A DNA stretch of 64,000 nucleotides. It comes from Hymenoscyphus infarciens. Taxonomy: Eukaryota > Ascomycota > Leotiomycetes > Helotiales > Helotiaceae. The notes below the pieces were generated by a model. That model made no database searches. It was given only the letters and a program-made list of their open reading frames with translations, and was not told the DNA's origin. A program made the position numbers and the translations under genes. Below are positions 24,388-36,768 of the stretch, piece by piece (position 1 is the stretch's first letter; each line of letters opens with the position of its first letter). The stretch lies in contig LLCB01000155.1 in NCBI GenBank assembly GCA_001414345.1, forward strand, positions 1 through 64,000, written 5' to 3'.

Positions 24388-24808
24388 GGGAGCTCTACCC
24401 CAAGTTCTTGGTTTACGAAGACTGCTTTCTTTGAGGGGAATTCGAGTTAATCCACCATCGCAATGTATGAACACCGTCAGAAGACAAGGAGCATCGGGTT
24501 GAATCTGCCTCGAGAACTTTGATTAACTCAAGTCTGATTTTCCTGATTGACGGATAAAGAAATTTGCGAACCCCTCGTCTCCCATGAGGGAACAAGAGTG
24601 ATTCCTGGAAATATTACACAAAATCCGACGCCCTTCTAACCCCCCAGAGATGACGCGGATAACAGGACGACCAAAGGGAAATACTCCAAACAACATTATG
24701 ATGTAACCAACGCCCCCCTTTACATCCACGAAAAAACGCCAATCGCATGCCATATGCCAATATACAAAGGAAGGAAATAATCAAACAACCCCCATCGCAC
24801 AATCCTCA
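24388..24808. other. Convergent 3' intergenic region
   Basis: About 420 bases between the stop of the membrane-protein gene (plus) and the stop of the Cdc14-like gene (minus). It presumably holds both 3' untranslated regions and polyadenylation signals. A partial repeat of the upstream coding end (ATCGGGTTGAAT) occurs near 24,490. Confidence 0.4.
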
Positions 24809-25751
24809 TCAACAGACCGCACCTCCAAAAACAGTATTATCCCTCAAATCCGCAACCAACTCATCAACCGAACTCAAAAACTTACCCAGGAGAAACTGCT
24901 TCTCTTCCGTCGTCTTTGTAATGTCGCTCCCACTATCACTTCTCTTCCTGCCCGTATCGATTTTATTGAAGGCGCCGGCAAGTTTACTAGGACTCCTCTG
25001 TAACATCTGCGGAACCGAGACGGTTGAGTTGGCAGCTGGGATCGAAGGCGTTTCGGGCATGAGGTAGAAGTACAAGAATTCGACACATTTGAGTTTGACC
25101 TCTCGAGTTGTCTCGCGCGATCGAAAGGCAGATGTTACAGCGAATAAACCCTCGAGGGTTTCGAATGTACGTGTGTTTTTGGGGGTTTCGATGAGGGCGC
25201 AGACGAGGGTTATGATTGTTGCGCTCTGAATGGCGGGACAATTATCGGGTTCGAGGAGATCTAGCAAATGCTGTTTGCGCAAGGAATTAAATTAGTACTT
25301 GTAATCTCACTTGCCTTCATACACAATAATATCATTTCAAACGTACATTCATACCCTTCTCCCTCCCAAAAAGCGCGCGACTCGGCGGATGCAAAAGCAT
25401 CGCGCCCTGCAGTAAATCCAGCGTTTGAATGATCAAAATATCATAAGACCCATCATCGCCCTTCCCCATCAGGCGCTCTAAACAGTGTAGTAATCGCTCT
25501 GCGATGTTCCATTGGAAACCCTCTTGCAGCTTGAAGTATTGCAGGAAGGCGGGGTCTTCGGTCAGTTGCTCGAGGGGTCGTGGTGGAGGTGGTTCTTTTC
25601 CTGGATCGATTACGGAACGGCGTTTTTCGGACGAGGGGGACGAGAGACAGATTTGCGCGAGGAGACCTTCGATTTGGCGGAGGCCCTTGCGGATTTTTCC
25701 TTGGTCGTAGGAGGACATGTTGTCGAATGCTAGGGCGAGCAAGGACTCCAT
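24809..25751 (-). CDS. cdc14: SIN component Cdc14 (Sid1 partner) family protein
   Basis: This matches the fission-yeast Cdc14 family, the non-phosphatase partner of the Sid1 kinase in the septation initiation network. It is not the Cdc14 phosphatase. Exons in coding order are 25751-25347 and 25270-24809 (76-nt intron), for 288 residues. Landmarks are the N-terminal helix with IRKGLRQIEGLLAQICLS, FQWNIAERLLHCLERL, and the strongly family-like VKLKCVEFLYFYLMPE in the second exon. The C-terminus has a Ser-rich linker then EEKQFLLGKFLSSVDELVADLR. It is predicted to act at the spindle pole body to trigger septum formation. A single-copy housekeeping gene, apparently intact. Confidence 0.85.
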
Positions 25752-27399
25752 CTTGTGTGATGTTTTTTGGGTTGTTGATTTAAAGATGTCTCGGTTCGCT
25801 CAAGTCAATATGTACAGTTCAGGCAGGTATTTCGAGTTGTTGATTTTTAATTTTTACGAAACCCTCGATGGAGTATCGCGAGAAGGGAGAAGGAAGAAGA
25901 CGCCGGGAGAGAAAAATGTTAATACAAAAAGGTGAAGAGAAGTTGGGCTTTTGTTTTGTTTGCGGAGTTTGCGAAGCTTGGATCATGTTCTTGTTCGAGA
26001 GTTGCTTGGGTTTGGTCGTCAAAGTGGTTGACATAGCGACGGAGCTTGATATTGGGGCTGATATCAAGGCGGTGAGGTGGCAGAATGAGCTTGATTTGGG
26101 ATGGTGAGAACTTGATGCCGGGGTGCATCGCATCGGGAAGCGATTTGGTGGAAGCTTGAACCTGGGGAATAGTTGGGCTTGATATTATATTATATGAACT
26201 GTTATTTGAACTGTTATTTGCAGGGAATTAGCTTTCGGAAGGAGAATAGAATATTTATAGGAGAGATCCACCAAACTTAGTTTCCTCAACACTATAACGA
26301 GAGCTACTATTCAAAAGCTAAAGCAATCGAGAGAGCTACTAATTGCACTCGGCTCTCTGAGCTTGCCGAGTTTGTTTTCAATATATTAATAACGTTCTTG
26401 GCATATGATTTGGTGGGAAATCGCTGGCCCACGAGTTTTGACCCTGGTGATCATACCACCAGAGTATTGAAGCAGTCTGGAAACCTGGAAGAATAAAAGG
26501 CGCAGAACTACGGGAACAGTAAGTAGCCACGTTATAGCCATATTCCAACTCGCTTCAACTAAATGAGATAGAATGGAATATTAACTAAGAACAGTCTACT
26601 GAAAAATGGTTCTTTCATCTGCGTCCACTTTAACGTCCACGAGCTAGGATAAATTGAATTTTTAGATTTGAGGTGTGATGATCCTGTAACGCTCCCCAAT
26701 AGATATCTTCAATGCGAATCTAGCCAGTCAAATAGACACGATGTTCGCGAATATATCTACAAAGCGAATCGAAGTCGCAAGGTAAGATACGAAGTCGATC
26801 GTTTTCATGTGAGGAGGGAGGTGGGTAAAAACCCGAAACCTCACTGAGCTTGTTGGAGCAAACCTAGTTCCTCCCTTGCATGAAGGAGGATTATCAGCTC
26901 GAATTCTCCGGATAAAAGAGAAATCGCGCCTCTCTTCTGCATGCCTTTTTGATGGATTAAAAGGGAAATGCTCGTATAATTACCATTGGTAAGTACAGTA
27001 CTATACTTGCTCGCAACCTTACTCCATTCCATCAGCCTCGTCTGCCTTGCCGGCAGTCTGACCCCACGATAGTTCCACGAACCACCTGCATTCGATCCAA
27101 CTTCCCACGACACATCTACTGAGTAGAGAAATAACTCACCGGAATCTACATTTTTAATATCAGGAAAGTCTAAGCCGCATATCTCTATCCAGCATCGCAA
27201 CCCGCCAATCCCTTTCGAGATATAAAACCTCAACAAACCAACCTCCCCCCTCCCCCCTCCCTCCCTACTACCCTCCCAAGGCACCAGCAACAGCTTACCT
27301 CCCACACCGATTACGATTACCTACAATACGCAACTACCTTACAAATTAAGCTTCTCACTTTAACACTCCACTCCCACCCCCTCGAGGCTTCCTTCAACA
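25752..27399. other. Long intergenic region, no gene recognised
   Basis: About 1.65 kb between the Cdc14-like gene and GGPP synthase, which are divergently placed. Open frames on both strands at 25,820-26,130 and 26,841-27,305 are Ser/Thr- or Gly-rich and lack motifs. The 27,220-27,390 part is C-rich on the plus strand and is probably the GGPP synthase leader. Confidence 0.4.
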
Positions 27400-28682
27400 A
27401 TGTTCCCAAACAACCTCTCGTCCCACCGCACAACCACAAACAAAACCATGGATCACCCCCAAGCCCCCAAATCCATCCCACCACGAACCTCCTCCTCAAC
27501 ACAGAACGGCACATTCTCCAGTCCCCCAAAATCCGCCCTTCGAAACAGCACAGCGGTAGTCCTAGAAGGAGACTGGATCTCCCAACGGCGCCAGAGCAAC
27601 ATCGATTCCACCCTCAACCCCGCAATACAACCCGGTGAACCCGCGGACCCCTCGAAGTTTAATAAGGGCGATATGGCGTTCTATGGGAAGAGCAGTTGGT
27701 CTGAGCCGAAGGAGCAGATTCTTTTGGGGCCTTATGAGTACTTATTCACCCAGCCGGGGAAAGACATTAGGAGTCAATTGATCGCGGCTTTCAACGAGTA
27801 TCTCGATATTCCCGCCTCGAGTCTGGAAGTGATCAATAATGTGGTGGGGATGTTACATACTGCCTCCCTCCTAGTCGACGATGTCGAAGATTCGTCACTG
27901 CTTCGAAGGGGATTACCGGTTGCACATAGTATTTTCGGGACGGCGCAGACGATTAATTCCGCGAACTATGTGTATTTCCTTGCGCTTGGGGAACTGGGGA
28001 AGTTGGGGAATCCAGAGGCGGTGAAGATTTATACGGAGGAGTTGTTGAATTTACATCGCGGGCAGGGGATGGATCTTTTTTGGAGGGATACGTTGACTTG
28101 TCCTACGGAGGATGATTATCTGGAGATGGTGGGGAATAAGACTGGCGGTCTTTTCAGATTAGCAGTCAAACTCATGCAGGCAGAGTCGAAAACTACAAAG
28201 TACTTTTTAAACCTCCTCCTCCCCTCCTCCTTGCGCGATTGCAGCCTGAGCAGCCTACTAACACACGAAACAGAGACTGCGTCCCCCTAGTAAACCTAAT
28301 GGGAATAATCTTCCAAATCCGCGACGACTACCAAAACATCTCCTCGCCCGAATACTCCTCCAACAAAGGGATGTGCGAAGACCTGACGGAAGGGAAATTC
28401 TCCTTCCCCATCATCCATTCCATCCGTGCGCGTCCTGGGAATATGCAGCTCCTGAACATCCTTAAACAAAAAACTGAGGATGAGCAGGTTAAGAGGTATG
28501 CGGTCTCTTACATGGAGAGTACGGGGAGTCTGGAGTATTGTCGGAAGGTGCTGGCTACTCTGATGGAACGCGCAAGGAGACTGGTTGAGGGCCTTGATGA
28601 GGGTGGTGGGAGTGGGGAGAATGGGGAGAAGAGGGGGACGGGGAGGGGGGTGTTGAAGATTTTGGATAAGTTGGCTATTTGA
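27400..28682 (+). CDS. Geranylgeranyl diphosphate synthase
   Basis: Trans-prenyltransferase making GGPP from FPP and IPP, used for protein geranylgeranylation and as a diterpene and carotenoid precursor. Exons 27400-28199 and 28274-28682 (74-nt intron, CTAAC branch) give about 402 residues from the first ATG. ATG 27448 (context ACCATGG) is an alternative start, 16 residues shorter. The first aspartate-rich motif DDVED is near residue 160 and the second, in QIRDDYQN, is in exon 2. [15 protein letters not shown] and [14 protein letters not shown] are also diagnostic. The first 80 residues are a polar extension. No terpene cyclase, prenyltransferase or P450 is adjacent, so this looks like the housekeeping copy. 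It ends with a Gly/Glu-rich segment before KILDKLAI. Confidence 0.93.
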
Positions 28683-30202
28683 GGGTGGGTTTTTGGGGGG
28701 ATGGGGACGGAATCGGGAAGTGATGATTATGATGGCCTCTGGGAGACTTGGGAAAACATTTTAGGGCGGGCGCTGGCTGATATCTTTTTTTATTTGTGTG
28801 ATATCCAATTCGCGTCTTAGATACGTGCGGGTGGGAGTGGGCATGGGAGGAATTGAGAGGAATAGATTTTCTAGCAAATGAAATGAAATGATAATGACAC
28901 ATATTTCCCTTTGTTTCTTTAACCTGTGTGGCTGTCTGTAAGGGCAAGTAAGTACTGTGCTATGTCCTTTTGATTCAGTCAAATTCTGTGAGGTAAATTT
29001 TTCCAACCTCGCCTCTTACCCTCACTCACACTTGGTGCTTTTGACTTCCTTGTCCCTCTATGGTTCGGGGGGGTTTTCGGGCTTCATGATACCTTTGAGC
29101 GGGAGCAGTTGGGGATGTAACCGAGAGATTGGGGGGATTGTTGGAGTGTGTACTCCGTATATTGAGAGTATACCAATGCTTGTGATTCGCTGAGAAGAGT
29201 TGGTAGGATATAAATGATGGAATGAGAGAGAGGTTAGGGGAGAAAAAGGGGGTGTTGAGGGAATGAATACTTTGTAGTGTGGTGGGAGCTTTTTGGGGGG
29301 TACAGCCAAACCGACCCGAAGGTTTCGGCGAGCTAGACACTTGTGAGCCTCGCCGCTTCGTCATTGTATGTAATAAATGACTACCGGTATTATAGCTCTT
29401 TTGTTGAGGACTAGGTACGTTGAAGTTGAAGGATGTTGGACCAGAGGAATTGATGTGTTGACAAGTGGTGCGCCACAAGAAACGGCACTCAGCGGCTGTC
29501 GCTTGCGGAGTCTTGTCGGCAATAGATTTCCCGATTCTTTTCTGTTGATTGGTTTCCTCCTGAAACCTGAAATATAAATCGTTTCCAAGTTTGTCCTCAT
29601 CCAAAAAATCGATCCTCCACTCTCATACTCACCCCACAATGTGCCACTCTCCCACCTCCAAACCAAGGGGAAGCATCCCGACAGGCCGCCACTTGGATGC
29701 ACCTTACTCTAAATCGCAGTAGATTTCCCGAATATTACGCGGCCGACGAATAACCGTTCGTCTCTTAAATCGCCTCCCTTTTATCCACAAACCACAACCC
29801 ACACCGTACCGCAGTCCCGCGTCCGTCAACAATTAGCCAGCTGAGATCCCAAAATCAGGTACGACGACAGCGCGAACGTGCATTTGTACGTATCAGAAGC
29901 TATCGTGAGGACCCTGAAAGTGGGGTTGGAGGGGAAGCTTGAGCTCTTAGTTCAAGAGCTTCTGCGTGAATCGGAGCCGAACATCGTAGGGAATTTCACT
30001 ACCTTTCCTTCTTCCTAAATCCCTGTCACTGTCATCTCTTGCCTTCTTCTCTTCTCATATTTCTCTCTATCTCCGTGCATTTTCTTCCCCTTCTTTGGCA
30101 ATTTTATCAAGCCCTCTATATACCCAATCTTGTTCGCTGAGTCTATTCGATTAGCGTTGTTGGCCTACACTTGTTCCAATTGCACTCTGAATTTCAGCAA
30201 CG
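28683..30202. other. Intergenic, no gene recognised
   Basis: About 1.5 kb. Open frames on both strands near 29,030-29,700 overlap and have no motif. The 29,990-30,150 part is CT-rich and matches a promoter/leader for the beta-glucosidase gene. Confidence 0.4.
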
Positions 30203-32965
30203 ATGACTACCACCTTAGATGTGGAAGATGTTCTATCCAAACTCAACAATGTTGAGAAATGTGCCCTACTAGCAGGTATATATTCTCGTGCCCCATATTT
30301 TCTACTTTTCTCATCAATTGACACAAATCAGGTGCCGATTGGTGGCACACAGTCCCCGTCAAGCGTCTCGGAATTCCCGTCATTCGAATGTCTGATGGAC
30401 CAAACGGTGTCCGAGGTACCAAGTTCTTCAATGGCGTCAAGGCAGCATGTTTTCCATGCGGCACCGGTTTAGGTGCAACATGGGACGTCGATCTCCTTCG
30501 GGAGGCAGGTCGATTGATGGGAGATGAGAGCAAGTCTAAAGGCTCACACATTATTCTTGGACCTACTATCAACATGCAACGTTCTCCTCTCGGAGGAAGA
30601 GGATTCGAAAGTTTGAGCGAAGATCCGGTTTTAGCGGGTCTTGGAGCTGCTGCGTTGGTAAATGGGATCCAGGATAAGGATATTGCTGCTACTATCAAGC
30701 ATTTTGTTTGTAATGATCAGGAGCATGAGAGGAATGGGACAAATGCTATTCTTACTGATAGAGCGTTGAGAGAAATTTATTGCCTGCCTTTTCAATTGGT
30801 TGTTAGAGATTCGCAACCAGCATGCTTCATGGTAAGACTTCTCCGAATTCACGAATATAATTTACGGGGACGAAGTGTTGACATCTGAACAGACGGCGTA
30901 CAACAAAATAAACGGTACTCACGTCTCCGAGAACCAGAAAATTCTCAAGGATATCCTCCGTGGAGAATGGAGCTGGGAAGGTCTAGTCATGAGCGACTGG
31001 TATGTTCATGGTTCTTTCGCATCACATACATTTCTAACCATAACAGGTGGGGAACCTATTCAACATCGGAAGCCATTAACGCTGGTCTCGATCTCGAAAT
31101 GGCTGGACCTACAAGATGGAGAGGCATGGCTTTGCAACAAGCAGTCTCAGTAGGAAAGGTCCACCAACACATTCTCGATGAACGAGTTCGGAATGTTCTC
31201 AATCTCATCAATCGTGTCGCAGCAGCAAAGGTCGCTGAAAATGCCCCCGAGTTGGCTGCAAACACGCCCGAGACAGCCGCTTTCCTGAGAAAGATTGGTG
31301 GCGAGAGTATCGTCTTGATGAAGAATGAAGATAGAGTCTTGCCATTATCGAAAGACAAAAAGGTAAGAATTGTAACTGAATGTCCCATATTAAATTAACC
31401 ACTCAGCCAGACACTTATTCTTGGTCCCAATGCCAAGTATGCAGCTTACCACGGTGGTGGCTCAGCAGCACTTGCCGCATTCTACGCAGTTACACCTTAT
31501 GACGGTATCAAAGCACAACTCACAAGCGAACCATCTTACACGGTCGGTTGTTATGCCCACAAAGAGTTGCCTCTCCTCGGAGAAATTCTCAAGACCGCAA
31601 AAGGCGAAACTGGTATCTCATTCCGAGCATACAACGACCCACCATCAGTCAAGGACCGAGAAATCGCCGATGAATTACTCCTCACTAAGACTGAGCTTCT
31701 GATGATGGATTACAATTGCGAGAAGATCAAGGAGAAGCTGTTCTGGGCTGATATCGAAGGCTTTTACACTGCAGAGGAAGACTATGATTTTGAATTTGGT
31801 CTGGGCGTTTATGGAGCTGCTAAGCTGTACGTTGACGACAAGTTGTTGATTGATAACGAGACTACTCAAACCAAGGGTACCATGTTCTTCAACTGTGGTA
31901 CGGTCGAGGAGAAGGGAGTTCTTCCTGTTAAGAAAGGGCAAACTTACCACATCAAGGTGGAGTTCAGCAGTGCACCATCTTGCAAGTTGGATCCTGGAAA
32001 CAACACTTTGTTTGGAAGTGGTGCTGTCAGAATCGGAGGCGCCAAGGTCATCGACCCCGTGGAGGAGATCAAACATGCTGTAGAATTGGCAAAGGAAGCC
32101 GATCAAGTTATCATCTGTACCGGCTTGAATGTAAGTTGACACTCTCGCTTCCAAGTTTTCTTCAATACTAACATTTCTACAGGCCGACTGGGAAAGCGAA
32201 GGCACTGATCGCGAAAACATGGATCTTCCAGGTTCAACAAACGCCCTCATCTCCGCCGTCGCAGCAGCAAATCCCTCAACAGTCGTTGTAATGCAGTCCG
32301 GTACACCCGTCGAAATGCCATGGGCTTCCTCCGTGAAAGCCATGCTCCACGCCTGGTACGGCGGAAATGAAACCGGAAACGCCATCGCAGACGTCCTCTT
32401 CGGAAAAGTCAACCCCAGTGCCAAACTCCCACTCAGTTTCCCAAAGAGACTACAAGATAACCCAGCATTCTTGAGTTACCGGACTGAGAGAGGTAGAACT
32501 CTTTATGGTGAAGATATTTATGTTGGATATCGGTACTATGAGATGCTGGATTTGGAGACGCTTTTCCCATTCGGTCACGGACTTTCTTATACTACTTTTG
32601 GTATTGCTGATCTTTCCGTCGCCAAGGATGAGAAGAATGTCAAAGTCAGCGTTAAAGTCAGCAACACTGGTGACGTCTCCGGGGCTGAAGTTGTTCAAGT
32701 CTACATCTCGCAGAAGAAGCCAAGCATCAAGCGTCCCAAGAAGGAACTCAAAGGTTTCACAAAGGTCTTCCTTGAGAAAGGAGAAAGCAAGACCGTGGAA
32801 GTCGATATTGAAACTAAATATGCCACCAGTTTCTGGGACGAAGTTAGGGATTCATGGATTGTGGAGAAGGATACCTATGAAGTGCTGGTGGGATCCACGA
32901 GTGCTGAGATTGTTCAGAAGGGATCGTTTGAGGTTGGTCAAACTACTTGGTGGAAAGGACTTTAG
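30203..32965 (+). CDS. GH3 beta-glucosidase with PA14 insert, probably intracellular
   Basis: Hydrolyses terminal beta-D-glucosyl residues (cellobiose and related glucosides). Six exons: 30203-30275, 30332-30831, 30893-30999, 31047-31362, 31411-32130 and 32183-32965, all GT-AG, giving 832 residues. The first domain includes [23 protein letters not shown] and the nucleophile motif VMSDWWGTYS with the aspartate near residue 226. A PA14 domain is inserted around residues 410-560 ([20 protein letters not shown]). The second GH3 domain has [11 protein letters not shown] and [10 protein letters not shown], then a fibronectin-III-like C-terminus. There is no signal peptide: [15 protein letters not shown] starts directly into the fold. 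Length and order match fungal intracellular GH3 enzymes. It looks intact. Confidence 0.94.
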
Positions 32966-33880
32966 ATGCTTGACTTCTGGGGGTTATGATTTTATGACTT
33001 GCCACACTTGATGGCAGAGTATTGGTTGCGTTTGCTTGATGTGTGGCGTTGGGCGAATGGGAATTCTTCTCCTGACCACCCCCTTTCTCGTGACATTTCA
33101 CTTCAAGAATGAACGCTTCTCAGCCAGACCCAAATTCGTAAACCAACCGCCATATGTCCATCGATCCTTTCTCTTTCCAACCTCTTCCCAACCCCCTAAA
33201 TTCCAACCCCTCACACCGAAGATCCCCCGATATCGCATAAGTACGGTATAACCGGGCCGTTCAACCGTCAGTTTTAACCTAGAAGTTGCATGTGCAAATT
33301 CACGAGTTGCAGGAGTGGGGAATGCTATGTTTAGATCCTGGTACCTACATACTAGTACATATTGAAAATGCGAGTTGGTGGATTCAAAGTGAGTTTTGAC
33401 ATGGGGAGGAATTATGTTGCAAGTCGCGGTATTGTCTGTGCTTTCTTTTTTTCTGTTTGCTTATTGCTTTTTCTTGATGCCATGGAACCTAAAACTTTCT
33501 TATGAAAACAGGTCACCACCTGTTGGTTGTAAATATTATATACTCCATGCCGGTTACCTCTAGTTTGTTTTCTACGTGTCTCTACCCCATATGTTATAGG
33601 TGCATCATAACACGCAGCCTTTAGGCTGAGGAGAGCCTGGCTGTATGCAGTACATGCCTGTGGTGAGAATTTCCTGTAGTTCAAAAGGGAATTGCAGTAT
33701 ACAAACTAAAGATAGAGAAGAACTTAATTCTTGCGGCGAATCAGAAGCAGGGTGGTGAGCGTAGATGTTTGAATTATTTAGGCCACCAAAGGAAGGGAAG
33801 AAGACGCATCTTATGTTAAGTTGTGTGATTTTTATCTTTGTGATGCTTAACGTTTGACGTGTTCTACCTCTAATCTCATA
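32966..33880. other. Intergenic, no gene recognised
   Basis: About 900 bases downstream of the beta-glucosidase up to the next AT-rich block. Short frames on both strands lack motifs. Confidence 0.4.
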
Positions 33881-35262
33881 TTTTAGAAGTAAAAGGATTG
33901 TTCAGCATAGCCAGTCAATGATGCCTGTTGACACATTATCTGACTTTACGAGAAGAACCGCAGAGAGAAAGGACGAGGAAAACAGCGGAAAATACAAAGA
34001 ATAAAGAAAACTCGTAATATCAACTACTAGAAAACAAAATTACTATTTGCAGAGTAATTACAAATAGTTAGAATAATAAAAAGGATTTTCTGCTTATTTT
34101 CCGAGGCAATTTATATGTTACCTAAGAATAGTAAGACATTTTTAGAATAGTACAAAGACTAGATTACTTCGGACTAACCGTGTTTTTTGAGTTTTATACT
34201 ATTTATAAGTTACCTAGAAATTACGGAATAGACAATAGAGAATAGAGCTATACTTTCTAAGTTTTTAATTATAAATTAGTACTTCTAGAAGAACTTTCTT
34301 TCTATACTTGTTTTATAACTCTTAGGTATCTTATAACCTTCTTTCTAATTCCTAGGTCTTTATACTTCTTCTTTAGTTCTATATTCTATCTTCTAGAGTC
34401 TTTACTCTCGTACTTTTATTCTTAGAAAGTAAACGCGAACGCGAAAGTAAGAGATTATATATATCTCTCTTTAACTAAAATCTAAGTATATAGCTATTAT
34501 ACTATTCTAAAAGTCTATATACTCTATTAGAGAAGAAGAGAGTAGAGCGTTTATAGCGCTTTTCTTAGAAGAGAATAGAAATGTTATATAAAACGTCTAA
34601 AGAGACTTAGATAGTAACTCTAAGAATCTAATACTCTAGTCTCTTTTTTCTCTTTCTATCTTTCTTACTCTAAAATATAAGTAATAAGAAAGACTTATAC
34701 TAGCTAGAAAAGAGAGAAAAAAGAGACGAAAGTAGAGAGTATAGCTAGAAACTAGATATTATCTAGTGATTTATAATTAAAAACTTATAAAGTATAATCT
34801 TATTCCGTGTTCTCTATTCTATAAGAAATAGTAATAACTCTTTTCTCGTATTTGTCTCTATAAATCGTATACTTTTCTCCGGTTATTCTATTTTATAGTT
34901 TTCTAAAAATAAATAATTTAGATCGTAGATATCTGAAGATTCTTTGTAATTTACAGGTTATATACGAATAGTAAGCGTTTCTAAAATATTACAAATCCTA
35001 GGTTACCTAGAAATAGCAAGGATTTCCAAAAGTGTTTATTTAACAGGTTATCTAGGATTTAGAATAATATAAATCCTAGGTTATCTAGGAATTATAGTAC
35101 TTTTCCAGATTCGTTCTGTTTTCAGGTCACCCGCGAATAGTATGAATTTTAAGAATCACCACCGATAGCGGGGGGTTTTAAAACACTTATTTCATAGGTC
35201 ACCTACGAGATAGTCTCTCCTCTTGGAAACCATACTATTTGCAGGTTACCTACCAATGCTGC
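33881..35262. repeat. AT-rich block ending in a ~45-bp motif repeat
   Basis: The left two thirds are AT-rich and stop-filled. From 34,955 the motif AGGT(T/C)ACCTACGAATAG recurs in degenerate form at 34955, 35000, 35045, 35078, 35124, 35196 and 35243, mostly 45-47 bases apart. Related copies lie near 34110 and 34205. The motif is half of a palindrome (CTATTCGTAGGT/ACCTACGAATAG) that recurs at 42.86 and 43.57 kb. Confidence 0.7.
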
Positions 35263-35932
35263 GCGAGAGAAGGAACGTATCCCAAAAATAATTAGAGAAA
35301 ATCAATATCTTTTATTCTTTCTCTTATTATCCGAAGTTTCGAAGCTTTCTGATTAGCCATGTGAGATGCCCGGTTATTACTCTCCGGCACTCTTATCAAT
35401 TTAAAGTAGACTAGGTGCCGGATTGAAATATTAACTTCTCATACTTCTGAAGCTCAAAGTGTATGTTTTTCTCATTCCACTATTTTGGTAGTCTTTTTGC
35501 CTCTCTTTCCCCGTTACAAATAAGTGAATAGTTTCCTAGAAGTGAGCTCATCAGAGAGCAAACAAAAGAAGAAGATTCGCTAAGTAGATGAACCTCTTTT
35601 CTTCTTCTTCTTGGCTGTATCCTGCCCCTTCCTCTAATAGGATATACAAAGTACATCAGCGTATCAAATACGAAGCAGATGTTGGAAACTGAAGCGTGGA
35701 AAAGCATAATGCAAATGATGTTATACCCTAAACCTGCTAAAAAGAATCCTGCTAATAGTTCATCTAATCCCACATTCTTTCGTTTGTCTCTCGTTTGCTC
35801 CCTCGTTTGCTCACCTCGCCTATGACTCCACCAGACCCACATTCCTCCCTCACACCTGCCCTCACTTCCCCCAAGGCACCTCCGATCCTTCTAAGCGCAA
35901 ATAAGCAAAAGCGCAACCAGAAGAAAAATACA
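35263..35932. other. Spacer upstream of tRNA-Val, no gene called
   Basis: A 120-codon minus-strand frame (35480-35842) has two hydrophobic stretches, but no family is recognised and codon use is unremarkable, so it is not called a gene. Confidence 0.35.
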
Positions 35933-36032
35933 GCTCGGTTGGTCTAGTGGAAAGACGCTGCTTTCACATCTCGAGATACTTCTGATCTCGGGGGCACAGC
36001 AGAGATCACGGGTTCGAACCCCGTACTGAGTA
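35933..36032 (+). tRNA. tRNA-Val(CAC) with a 28-nt intron
   Basis: The acceptor stem GCTCGGT (35933-35939) pairs with ACTGAGT (36025-36031, two G-U pairs); discriminator A is at 36032. The D arm is GTCT/AGAC. The anticodon stem CTGCT (35958-35962) pairs with AGCAG (35998-36002), placing CAC at 35965-35967 behind T33. The intron is 35969-35996 at position 37/38. The T arm ACGGG-TTCGAAC-CCCGT is perfect. Shifting the anticodon stem to read TTC (Glu) breaks the pairing, so Val is preferred. Confidence 0.87.
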
Positions 36033-36042
36033 CTATCTGGGC

Positions 36043-36050
36043 TTTTTTTT
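36043..36050 (+). terminator. RNA polymerase III T-run terminator
   Basis: Eight thymines ten bases downstream of the tRNA-Val gene. Confidence 0.8.
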
Positions 36051-36768
36051 GGAGTTTTCTCGTAGCTAGAGTTTCATCTCAAGGTTTTTCTCTCTTCTCC
36101 TTTTGGGCGTCAAGGGATTTTGAGGACTTAGAGATTGCAGTTGGCGGAAGTTGCGATGGTGAATTGTTATGCTCATTCCTTTGTTTGCCCGTGCATGCAG
36201 TCAAATATTACACAAAGGACGATAGCATCTAATTAAACCAATCAAAACTTCCACGGGAGAGCAGTTTCAAAAAGTCTCAAGAGGGTCGAGGTCTCAAGGT
36301 TGAGCGAGTTCGTTCATTCCGTTTGACTCCACAGGAAACCACTCGACGGACCACCAGAGGCTGCCGACATTCGTAACTGCACTTTCTCTTCTATAATTGC
36401 CCTAACACATCTTGAATTATAAAGGCAGTTATAAATCTAATGGTCCGAGCCTTGTAAGATAGCCAAAGTGATTTTGCAAGTCTTGGTCAAACAACTGAAG
36501 CTGCTTTTGACCAGTTAAGATATCTGCACCCCAGTCCTATCACAACGAGAGCGAGAAAGGCAGATGGCAAGAGATAATTTTTTCCCCATAATCATCACTT
36601 CATACACCACAACTTTTAAAGCCTCGCCACAATCTCAGAAACAAACAAATTTCAGACCCTTTGCACCATCCCGACCAGAGAGAACCCCAAATAATATCCA
36701 TATCAATACCTGTCGGTTTCAAGACGTTCAACTCCATATCCTACAAAAATTCCCAGATCTCCTCACCG
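36051..36768. other. Intergenic with a miniature-element remnant
   Basis: About 700 bases between tRNA-Val and the stop of the UBR7-like gene. It contains the element remnant at 36352-36440, listed separately. No gene seen. Confidence 0.45.
36352..36440. mobile_element. One-ended remnant related to the GH115-inserted element
   Basis: Sequence starting CACCAGAGGCTGC at 36352, with ATTCGTAACTG just after and CTTCTATAATTG then CTAAC further on, parallels the left end and subterminal part of the 216-bp element at 16228 (CACCAGGGGCTGC, ATTCGTGACTG, CTTCTATAATTG, CTAAC). A 13-15 base gap separates the two matched parts. No matching right end was found, so it is a partial or diverged copy. Confidence 0.6.

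Noticed and set aside
24809..25751. Cdc14 phosphatase
   Set aside because: No HCxxGxxR phosphatase motif; the VKLKCVEFLYFYL signature belongs to the septation-network Cdc14 family.
31675..32424. A 249-codon open frame antisense to the beta-glucosidase
   Set aside because: It is the complement of conserved GH3/PA14 coding sequence and has no motif of its own.
9366..32965. A diterpene or indole-diterpene biosynthetic cluster (GGPP synthase, P450s, dioxygenase, SDR)
   Set aside because: The genes are spread over more than 20 kb, separated by Cdc14, AT-rich blocks and pseudogenes. No cyclase, prenyltransferase or cluster regulator is present, and GGPP synthase looks like the housekeeping copy.
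35480..35842. Small membrane protein gene on the minus strand
   Set aside because: Two hydrophobic stretches only. No family, splice pattern or start context supports it.
35933..36032. tRNA-Glu instead of tRNA-Val
   Set aside because: Reading the anticodon as TTC needs an anticodon stem that does not pair; CTGCT/AGCAG pairs perfectly and gives CAC.
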